Part shown: piece after piece, positions 22,101 through 34,100 of the stretch
Numbering within the stretch: the stretch's first letter is position 1
Layout of the letters: each line of letters opens with the position of its first letter
Source of the DNA: Branchipolynoe longqiensis
Taxonomy: Eukaryota; Annelida; Polychaeta; Phyllodocida; Polynoidae
Assembly (NCBI GenBank): GCA_030323885.1
Contig: JASIRB010000758.1
Location: 187,501-251,500 of the forward strand
Direction: 5' to 3'
Length of the DNA: 64,000 nt
Program-made: the position numbers and the translations under genes
The notes under the pieces: generated by a model
The model's database searches: none
What the model saw: the letters and a program-made list of their open reading frames with translations, nothing else
What the model was told of the DNA's origin: nothing

Positions 22101-25100
22101 GGGATTCCTGTACCAGTGTGGTATTTTCATCTGTCACCACCTCTTCTCTCTGTGAACACCAGCCGCAGGGGCCGAATCGATAGGTCGGAAGTTCGATTCT
22201 CGGTCGAGTCAAACCAATGACTCACAAAATTGATACTTGTCACTTCCTAGCTTGGCGCTCGGTATTAATAGGATAGAGCAAGGACTGGTTAGCTCAGTGT
22301 CAGGATTATGTAAATGAGTGGGGTATCGGGTCATGATACTGGTGGCCTGATTTCCCAGTTAGGGCAGCACTATGAAGTCGTCATGAGCATGCAGTTACAA
22401 GTCGGTACCCGCCCTTATATGACCTTAGATGTTGCCAGGACGTAAATCTCCAACAACCAACCCAGGGGGAAGCTGTCACGATGTAATATGCTTTTTTGTT
22501 TCTTCTTTCTTTTAAAACGTTTCCGCTTTGGAAGTTTGCCACACCAACCTGGGAGTAGAAGTCTTTTCCATCTGTTTTGCCGATGGTATATTCAAGTACA
22601 CAATTGATCCAGTTGTCTGCTACTGGATTCTTGATGTCGAGGGTGTCCATCTTGCAACAGGTTTGTGGGAACTGGAAAAGGTGCAGGAAGCATATGAACA
22701 AAAGTTTGTTTTATTTAACGATGCCTCTAGAGCACATTGATTTTTTTATCATCGGCTATTGGACATCAAACGTATGGTCATTCTGACATTTCTTTGGGGG
22801 CAACCTGCTGCCACCACATAGGCTACTCTTTCCGATGAGCAGCAAGGGGTCTTTTATATGCACTTTCCCACAGATAGGACAACACATACCACAGCCTTTG
22901 ATGAACCAGTTGTGGACCACTGGTTGGAACGGAAAATAGCCCAAACTGCAAATGGGTCCACTGAACAGGATCGATAAGATGACCCAACACTTTCACAGGT
23001 GGACACTCTACCACCTGAGCTATGTCCCACTCCCCCAGGAAGCATACGCGTATGGCTTCAACTATGGGTACGCAAAGCGCTACATACAGGTCAAATATCA
23101 AAATCGTCACAATCGTATTCTAATTACATTGTGTTCATTAGAATCTTTCAAATGAAAATTCACTTTATAGTCAAAAGCTTTCGTACATTGAATTTGAATA
23201 GCCATTAAACTCTCAATGGGCAAAATATGTTGGGTATATTATATACACTAAAAGTATATATGAAGGTTATTGCGTATGCTTTATGAACTACATAAGTCCA
23301 CCCTTCCCTTCCCTGTATGACGTCACATAACGACTAATAATAGCAACGTGGTACTCGGCTTTATAACCTACATAATCCACCCTTCCCTTCCCTGTGTGAC
23401 GTCACAGAACGACTAATAATAGCCACGTGGTACTCGGCTTTATAACCTACATAATCCACCCTTCCCTTCCCTGTGTGACGTCACATAACGACTAATAATA
23501 GCCATGTGGTACTCGGCTTTATAACCTACATAATCCACCCTTCCCTTCCCTGTGTGACGTCACAGAACGACTAATAATAGCCACGTGGTACTCGGCTTTA
23601 TAACCTACATAATCCACCCTTCCCTTCCCTGTGTGACGTCACAGAACGACTAATAATAGCCACGTGGTACTCGGCTTTATAACCTACATAATCCACCCTT
23701 CCCTTCCCTGTGTGACGTCACAGAACGACTAATAATAGCCACGTGGTACTCGGCTTTATAACCTACATAATCCACCCTTCCCTTCCCTGTGTGACGTCAC
23801 ATAACGACTAATAATAGCCATGTGGTACTCGGCTTTATAACCTACATAATCCACCCTTCCCTTCCCTGTGTGACGTCACAGAACGACTAATAATAGCCAC
23901 GTGGTACTCGGCTTTATAACCTACATAATCCACCCTTCCCTTCCCTGTGTGACGTCACATAACGACTAATAATAGCCATGTGGTACTCGGCTTTATAACC
24001 TACATAATCCACCCTTCCCTTCCCTGTGTGACGTCACAGAACGACTAATAATAGCCACGTGGTACTCGGCTTTATAACCTACATAATCCACCCTTCCCTT
24101 CCCTGTGTGACGTCACAGAACGACTAATAATAGCCACGTGGTACACGTAGCCGACTGGCGCTAGGCCAACCAATCCGCAACTCGGAGGTCTGACCTCGAA
24201 TAGTCCATTACAAATATGATATTCCATCCAGATACATTGAATATACAATAAAACCTCTCTATACCGACCCCTCCACAGATCGATCACTTTATTTGGGTCC
24301 CAACAATACCATTGTAAGGATATTCTAACTCTCGAAACCGACCACCTCCCTAAATGGACCACTTAAAGTCGGTCCCATGGTCGGTCGATTTAGAGAGATT
24401 TTACTGCAAGGAATACATTGGTAAAATCTTTTATATAAAAATCCAGTGATCGGAAACTAAGTAATCTATAAGCCAGATTCAAAATTAAGCCTTTTTAAAA
24501 GATTCATATATATGTTTTGTCAGTGCTGTAGCACTGGTCTTCTGACCGGAAGTGTTACACATATCTCGGTATTTACACGGGGTTTTGTTGTTGCTACTTG
24601 AAGTATGCACCATTGTTGGTGATAGAGAGTAGACTTACTGGTCGTCCTGTTACACATATCTCAGTATTTACACGGGGTTTTGTTGTTGCTAGTTGAAGTA
24701 TGCACCATTGTTGGTGATAGAGAGTAGACTTACTGGTAGTCCTGTTACACGTATCTCGGTATTTACACGGGGTTTTGTTGCTGCTACTTAAAGTATGCAC
24801 CATTGTTAGTGATAGAGAGTAGACTTACTGGTCGTCCTGTTACACGTATCTCAGTATTTACACGTTTTTTTTTTGCTGCTACTTGAAGTATGCACCATTG
24901 TTGGTGATAGAGAGTAGACTTACTGGTCGTTGTGATGTACTTTCACAGTCGTCCTGTTACACGTATCTCGGTATTTACACGGGGTTTTGTTTCTGCTACA
25001 TGAAGTATGCACCATTGTTGGTGATAGAGAGTAGACTTACTGGGTTTGTTGGGTTTAAGAAAGGGTTATTTTTGTAGTCGCTTGCATTGACGGCCCCGCA

Positions 25101-28100
25101 ACACTTCAACTAAAAAGGAGGAAAAAGGTGTAAAGTGCAGACTTAATGGCAGCTACATATTTAAGTAAAGTTGCACAGTCCGACGCTTTGAGCGTCTGCC
25201 ATTTTCTGAGATAATTATATTGGAACAATTGATATAATGTACCTTACATTAGTCTGAAGTAACTTTTATTTTAAATCGCTAACTTTTGAGATATTTGAAG
25301 TTCAACGATGCTAAATTAATTTTGGCAAGCATGCCAAAATTATATGCCATAGGCTTCTGAAGTAACGTATTCTATTAAATTGCCTCCGTATTCCCTTCTA
25401 TGTGGTGACAAATGTTTGATAAGTGCATTAGTATCTAAGTTAGATATGTAGAATCAAATCTAGATAATTGTTTTGGTTTTGAAAAGTTGATGTTTTCATC
25501 GGACTTTGCAGCTTTAATGCAAATGTTGGTACATTTCAAAAGACATATGATTGTCAAATTATCAACATAGATCATCGAAAGAAGTTGCACCAGTCTATGG
25601 TAGTCATCACTAATGCAAATTAGTCATTGTATATATATATGCTAGGTATATTCCAGTATGCGACTGGTAGGGGGGTGTGGTGGCGCCACCTGGCCCAACT
25701 GTGAAAAGGGCTCACCCATAAAGTAATACACAACATATGGGTCATCATATAGGGAACATTCCCTTTCATGCCTTTATACTCCCATAATTCTTATACATCA
25801 CATATAAATAAATATATATATACATATTACATGCGTCAAGTTCGAACGATACACAAATCATGAAATAGTGTATAAGATAGGAAAAGTAGAGAATAATCTA
25901 CATAAATAAAAGCGACTGTTTGTCTGTATGTATGTTTACAAAACAAGACTTATCTTACAATGATCTCAAATTGATTGTGATAGTTTTGTATGGCTTTTAT
26001 TGTTTGCTCCAATAGATTGTTTGCTCATTAAAATTGGATTGTTATTCTTGTAAACCCCTAGTTATACGGCCGAAGGCCCAAGTAGCCCTTTGCAGAAGCA
26101 AGCTTAAGATCTCTGCAGAGCTCGACTATTAAGCTTGTATAAATATATATCCATGCAGTCTACTCTGTCAATAATGGCCTGTCTCAATAACGAATCTCTG
26201 TCAATAACGGCAAAAAGTGCTGGTCCCGTCACGGCATCCCTTTAATGTAATAGCATTGCCTCGGTGTCAAATGTATGGACAGGTTTGGACAGATGCATGG
26301 TGTTAATATGGACATTTTCACATTTTCACCTTAGCACAAAATCATATAACCATTTTTTGGATATGTTTTGTGGGAAAGATTAAAAAGATGTAGTATCGCT
26401 AATGAAAGAGAAGGCAGTCGGGGGGCCATACTCTCAAACTAGTAAAACCCAGAGCCATTTCAAAGTTAATGCAACACAGGTTCTGAAACAGGATCATAAA
26501 TATATGGAACAGTCTCCCACAAAATGTTATTGATGCCGAGTCAATAAATTCATTCAAGAACAGATTAGAAAAAGCATGGGATGATGATCCAGGGAAATTT
26601 GACCCCTTATTCACCACATGCTACTAATTATTCCTTGTGTTGCTTATTTACTTGCACTCAAGCACAAATGAGAAAAATAAGTGTTCACACTTCCTGTCTA
26701 CCATTCGCTATTTCGCTATGACATGCTTGATACACAAAGGTAACATTAACTATTTCGACTTGATGCAACTTTCTCGTTCCCCACAACTTTCTCCCTCTCC
26801 ACAACTTTCCCCCACTATTCAACTTTCTCCCACTATTCAACTTTCTCTCACTCTACAACTTTCTCCCACTTTACAACTTTTTCCCACTCTACAACTTTCT
26901 CTTACTCTACAACTTTCTCCCACTCTAAAACTTTCTCTTACTCTACAACTTTCTCCCACTCTACAACTTTCTCCCTCTCTACAACTTTCTCCCTCTCTAC
27001 AACTTTCTCCAACTATTCAACTTTCCCCCTCTCTACAACTGTCCCTCTCTACAACTTTCTCCCTCTCTACAACTTTCTCCATCTCTACAACTTTCCCCCT
27101 CTCTACAACTTTCCCCCTCTCTACAACTTTCTCCGTCTCTACAACTTTCTGTCTCTACAACTTTCTCCGTCTCTACAACTTTCTCCATCTCTACAACTTT
27201 CTCCATCTCTACAACTTTCCCCCTCTCTACAACTTTCCCCCTCTCTACAACTGTCCCTCTCTACAACTTTCTCCCTCTCTACAACTTTCTCCATCTCTAC
27301 AACTTTCCCCCTCTCTACAACTTTCCCCCTCTCTACAACTTTCTCCCTCTCTACAACTTTCTCCCTCTCTACAACTTTCTCCCTCTCTACAACTTTCCCC
27401 CTCTCTACAACTTTCCCCCTCTCTACAACTTTCTCCGTCTCTACAACTTTCTGTCTCTACAACTTTCCCCCTCTCAACAACTTTCCCCCTCTCTACAACT
27501 TTCCCCCTCTCTACAACTGTCCCTCTCTACAACTTTCTCCCTCTCTACAACTTTCTCCCTCTCTACAACTTTCTCCCTCTCTACAACTTTCCCCCTCTCT
27601 ACAACTGTCCCTCTCTACAACTTTCTCCCTCTCTACAACTTTCTCCAACTATTCAACTTTCCCCCTCTCTACAACTGTCCCTCTCTACAACTTTCTCCCT
27701 CTCTACAACTTTCTCCATCTCTACAACTTTCCCCCTCTCTACAACTTTCCCCCTCTCTACAACTTTCTCCGTCTCTACAACTTTCTGTCTCTACAACTTT
27801 CCCCCTCTCAACAACTTTCCCCCTCTCTACAACTTTCCCCCTCTCTACAACCGTCCCTCTCTACAACTTTCTCCCTCTCTACAACTTTCTCCCTCTCTAC
27901 AACTTTCTCCCTCTCTACAACTTTCCCCCTCTCTACAACTGTCCCTCTCTACAACTTTCTCCCTCTCTACAACTTTCTCCCTCTCTACAACTTTCCCCCT
28001 CTCTACAACTGTCCCTCTCTACAACTTTCTCCCTCTCTACAACTTTCTCCCTCTCTACAACTTTCTTCCTCTCTACAACTTTCCCCCTCTCTACAATTTT

Positions 28101-31100
28101 ACCCCTCTCTACAACTTTCTCCCTCTCCACAACTTTCTCCCTCTCTACAACTTCCCCCCTCTCCACAACTTTCTCCCTCTCTACAACTTTGTCCCTCTCC
28201 CTCTACAACTTTCTCCCTCTCTACAACTTTCTCCCTCTCTACAACTTTGTCCCTCTCCCTCTACGACTTTCTCCCTCTACAACTTTCTCCCTCTCTACAC
28301 CTTTCTCCCTATACAACTTTGTCCCTATACAACTTTCTCCCTATACAACTTTGTCCCTCTCTACAACTTTCTCCCTCTACGACTTTCTCCCTCTCTACAC
28401 CTTTCTCCCTCTACAACTTTCTCGCCCTCCACAACTTTCTCCCTCTGACCTACTTTCTCTCTAAGTTTTTCTCTACAGCTTTCTCTACAGCTTTCTCTAC
28501 AGCTTTCTCTACAGCTTTCTCTACAGCTTTCTCTACACCTGTCTCTACAGCTCCGTCTACAGCTCCGTCTTCAGCTCCGTCAACAGCTCCGTCTACAGCT
28601 CCGTCTACAGCTCCGTCTACTGCTTTCTCTACAGCTCCGTCTAGAACTTTCTCTACAGCTCCGTCTACAGCTTTCTCTACAGGTTTCTCTACAGCTTTCT
28701 CTACAGCTTTCTCTACAGCTTTCTCTACAGCTTTCTCTACAGCTCCGTCTACAGCTCCGTCTACAGCTCCGTCTACAGCTTTCTATACAGTTCCATCTAC
28801 AGCTTTCTCTTCAGCTTTCTCTAGAGCTTTCTCTACAGCTTTCTCGTTCCCCTACTTCTCTTCTTGCTAGTTATTAATTAATTAACTCCACAGGGCACGA
28901 TAATAAGATTGCGTGCAAAACAAAGATGGTGTCAACGATAATCCACTTACTCCATGCTGTAGACCATTCCACACGATAGTGGTGGGACTGTCGTTGTTCG
29001 TGGCATTCATCGTGACAAGTTGTTTTTGCATTGATGTCGTCAGCTCGTTCGAAATCTGCATTATATCATCAACAAATGGAACGTTATTAAAGCTGCATAG
29101 TCTGATGAAAACATCAAATTTTCAAAAACCAAAACAATTATCTAGGTTTGATTCTACATATGTATCTTAGATACTGGTGCATGGCGTGCATGCCACAATT
29201 AATTTTGTACGGTTGCACTTCAAATATCTCAAAAGTTAGCCATTTAAAATAAGAGTTACTTCAAACTAGGGTAAGGTAGATAATAGCCTAATAACCTAAT
29301 ATATTTATCTCAGAATTTATCTGGTCTAGCAGGATAATGTGACTGAGTGGGATATCGTGTCACGGTGCCGGCAGCCTGGTCTCCCAACGAGACAGCACTA
29401 TAAAGTTGCCATGAATGTGTACTGTCACAAGTTGGTGCTCGTCCTGGTATAACATTAGATGTTGCTAGGATGTAAAACTCCAACAAACAAAATTAACAGC
29501 CAGCCAGTCCTTGCCCTATCTGTTTGGAATGTCAGCCTGTCTCAAGGCCAGTGCTGCCCCCTCGTGATTAAACTATTCTCTGCTGCTGCCACCTAGTGAG
29601 AGCGGGACAAAATAATTTCTGACAAGAGTTTGTTTGCTTGTTGTTTGACGTCCTAGCAACATCAAAGGTCATATCAGGACGGGTACCGACTTGTGACAGT
29701 GCTCACATATGGTGACTTTATAGTGCTGCCCCACTGGCAGACCAGGCCACCAGTGCCATGACGTGATATCCCACTCAGTCACATTATCCTGACACTGAGC
29801 CAACCAGTCCTTGTGTTATCCTAATAATGCCGAGTGTCAGGCTAGGAAGTGACAAGTATAAATTGTTAAGTCACTGGTTTGACTCGACCAGGGTTCGAAC
29901 CCACGAATCCATAGGTTCGGATCCCCTGATCTGCCAAAACTCTGTGGGAAAGTGCATATAAAAGACCTGTTGGTGCTTATCGGAAAGAGTAGCCTATGTG
30001 GCAGCAGCGGGTTTCACTCCAAAGAAATATGTCAGAATGACCATAGGTTTGACGTCCAATAGCCGATGATAAAAGATCAATGTGCTCTAGGGGTGTCGTT
30101 AAATAAAGCAGACTTTCTTTTTGCATGGTGCGACTCGATTGTCTGTACATCATGTATAGCTTATGGATTCGGCCTGATAGAACGGTCCTGATAGACACAC
30201 AGCCATTTCATTTTATGCACATATCATTTATGTAGAATAATTTGTATAAAAAGACAAAAACTATTAATTTAAAAGAACTTTTTTTTGTAAAGCTTTTTAA
30301 AAACAAATCTAAATTTAAAAGAAATGCCTATGATGAGCCTTTTGGGTATTCTAATCACAAATAAATACATGAAACGTACCTTGTTTTTGTAGACAATAAC
30401 CAAGATGGCGGCTGTGATTTCCAGGATGAAGACCAAGATGAGGAGACCGGCATACTGAAATGGAAGTGGCATATTATGTGATGCATAACGCATTACGCGA
30501 GTATAAATGCTTATAGAACATATGCTTATTGTTATTCCTCTGTCTGGGTAATCTTTTCAGGTGCCACCCCCTTGCGCCGCATACACTGGAGGAATGTCTA
30601 TTATGTATGTGTATGTATTGTCTGGAGGCGATAACGACCAGACACAGCTGGCTTATAGGTGGTCAGAGCCCCTGACAGGTGGTGCCAGTGTGGCCAAACC
30701 TGGAACTAATCAATGGCACACCAGGGCCGCGTTCAGGCTACGTCTCGGAGGCGCCTCGGCGACGTCTCGGCGATGCTTTTTGGCCTATTTGCGTTCAGGG
30801 TCCGTCTCGGCGACGTCTCAGCGACGCCTCCCTTTTCAGGTTGGAGACAGAAAGCGTCTCGAAAATGGCCGCCGGGCTCAGTGGTTTCATCCAATCAGAG
30901 CGCAGCATTTCGATTGCAAATGGCCACCGCCTATGGGGGCGGCCATTTTCGAGGCGACCAACTGCTATTGTTGTTCAGACTAGCCTGACGTCACGGGCGC
31001 CTCCGAGGCGCCTCCGAGACGGACCCTGAACGCGGCCCAGCTGTGGTTCGCAAATAACAATACAAACATAACTGACGATTAGAGTGTCCTTGTTTATATT

Positions 31101-34100
31101 CCCATAATAGAGAATAGGCTGGACCCGGATGTGCTTCCTTCTCCTCAGCCTGAGGCTACCCAGAGGCTTAGTACCGAGGTAAAAAATATATATCGCTCTG
31201 TTAATATATTTAGAAAGCGACGCATAAAGAGATTGCTATTTGTTACTTTTGTAGCAATAATCGTCGATCAGGTAACTAGATGAAGGACAGCCTCGACAAG
31301 TTGTTTTCCTTTCTTTTAATTTACCATTGTGTAATTCTATCTCAATTCGTCATCTAATCCCTAAATAGGTGCAAAAGATATCCACCATTGGTGCCTGGAA
31401 TGAAATAGTAGTCAACTTAAAGGAATTTTCCAACAATGGAATTGTATATACTTGCACTCATCGAAAGATACATACATGACCATAACCATAAGTATATATA
31501 TAAATATATATATGAACTTATATACATAAACGTGTATATATATATGAGTGTCTATACATATATACAAATTATACGTACATGATACACATATATGTGCATA
31601 TATATGTGTAAATATATATGTGGATATAAATAATGGCAGCCCCTTAATGTTTCTCTCTAACCACCTTAACTTCAATGTTATTTACTGCGGAGCGGACATT
31701 CTCTCCTCCCCGCCTCCGATACGCCATGAGCCAACTGTCACTCTGCTCACTTTCAACTTTGTATTGTTATTTGCGAACCACAGTTAGTGTATGTAACTGA
31801 ATGACATACGTATATGCATATATATGTGTATACACATAACTGTATCTGAGCTATATATACACATATATAAATATGTATACGCTATATATACACATAAATG
31901 TATATATGTTATATATACATACAAAATATATATAAATGCATATAAGCAATATATATACATATATAAATGTATATAAGAAATATATACATCTATAATTGTA
32001 TATAGTATAGTTATACGAGTCTTACCTTGGTACAGATGATGGATAACTGTTGTTTTACCGAGGTATAAGCCTCGGATAGATGTGGGCTAGGGAGAGGTAA
32101 GCACGTCCGGTACCAGCAATCTTAACCTACTTATTGAGGATAAAAATGACTTTCAAACAATGGATACTATTACTTTACCGAAAAGGTACACCAACGGAAT
32201 AGATGTGGCAGGGTGTGGCGGGAGGGCCCTAGCCCACATCTATCCGAGGCTTATACCTCGGTAAAACAACAGTTATCCATCATCTGTACCAAGGTAAGAC
32301 TCGTATAACTATACTATTTTACCTCGGTAAACAGCCTCAGGCTAGCCTCAGGCTAGGGAGACCTTTACATAATTCATTTTTATCCTTAATATCATTCTTT
32401 CTTATTATTATAACATTCTAAATTTTTGTTCTCACCTATTCTTGTTAGTTGGCGAGAAGACGCTTTGCAACGCCGGTAGGCTTTTCTAGTCGTTTATTAT
32501 AATGTTTTGCAAACGACTTAGCCGTCTTCCAGCCTGCATGCGCTAGTATTCTTTTCATAGAAATACCAAGCACCCGTGCCTTGGAGACCATGGCTCCTCT
32601 AGTTGAGTGGGAAGAGTATTTACTCGTATCCACTCCAGCCAATTTCAACACCGTAATTGTCCATCTGGCAAGTGTGTCTCGTGAAATCGCCTTATGTGGC
32701 TTTATAAAGCTCACTAATAGTTGTTGTGATGCATGTAAATCCTTTGTCTTGTATATATAAGCCCGTATGGCCGACACAACACATAATTTCCGATCATTCG
32801 GAAAACAGTCTAAGTGAACCGTTGATAAAGGGTCACCTAACGTGTTCGATTTAAGCAATTTTTCTAAATCAAACGTAGCTTGTTGCTTGTCTATTTCTAA
32901 TCCAGTTAAGGATAAAGCAACAATCGTCTGTCCTCTGTGTCCGGTTACTAACAATAACAGGACCGCGACCTTAAAACCTAACTGTTTTATATCTAACCAC
33001 GAGTTGTGAGGCCAAGCCTGAAACAACTTAAATACTATAGAAACATCCCAAAACCGACTATACTTTGGTTTTGGAGGATTCCTTTGATAAATTGAACGAA
33101 GTAAATAACAAATAACATAATGTTTTCCAACTGTTTCGCCATCAATTCTAGGTAATATAATTGATAACGCACACCTCGCCGCATTAATCGATCCAAAGGA
33201 AAGTCCTTCATCCTCTAGAGAACGAAGAAACCGAGCTACTTGTGAAATCTTTGGATTTGTTGGCTTAACTTTCATTAACAAACAATGTACACCCCATTTC
33301 TTTAAATAGGTTGTATACATTTTGACAGTTCCTGGCCTCCAGGCATCTGATACTATCCTATCCTCAGTAATTCTGTCCAATCCAAATTGCTGTAGCTGCT
33401 TCCTTAGAAAAGGAATGCCAATAGGGGCGTCGTTGACACGTCGCCGTGAACCACTAGCGGTCCGTGGTGCGTCAGATTCCCGAGTTTTCTTGGGAATCGT
33501 ATACGATCTTTTGCCAGTTGTGAAACTGCTGGCAGCCAAGGTTGCGTGTCCCAATCGGGCACCACCAGTATCGCATGTGTCCCTTCCAAGCCGATTTTTC
33601 TCACTACTCGGCTGATAATACTAAATGGTGGGAAAATATAAAAATTATTATTTTCCCAGGTAATAGCAAACGCATCTACTTTCCAAGCATCCGGTTCAGG
33701 ATGCCAAGAAACATAACAGGGTAACTTGTTATTATTTCGTGACGCAAATAAGTCAACTTCAGGTGTACCCCATTTTTCACAAACGAAGTTAAACAAATGT
33801 GTAGAGAGAGACCACTCTAAATGGTCATGGAAATTTCTACTTTTATAATCTGCAAGTGTATTTTGTGACCCTGGAATATGCGCTACAGTCAGCCAGACTT
33901 GTTGAGCCTGTGCCCAGTTCCAAATCAGTTTAGATAACTGATTGCAAGACTTTGATTTGGTTCCACCCATGTTACGAATATATGCCATGGCAGTAGTATT
34001 ATCAGTTAGTATTCTAACCTGTGATTTATTTATCTTTACTAAACTACGTAAGCCCAGATAAATAGCATGCAATTCTAGTGCATTAATATAGTCTGATTTT

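Noticed and set aside
26637..28870. 603-codon SPSLQL-repeat protein and 207-codon FSTA-repeat protein
   Set aside because: Artefact of 18-bp and 12-bp tandem repeats, within a tetraspanin intron on the opposite strand.
30561..31029. 91-140 codon frames at MITE-F
   Set aside because: The same frames occur in the other MITE-F copy only as broken versions; it is a non-coding inverted-repeat element.
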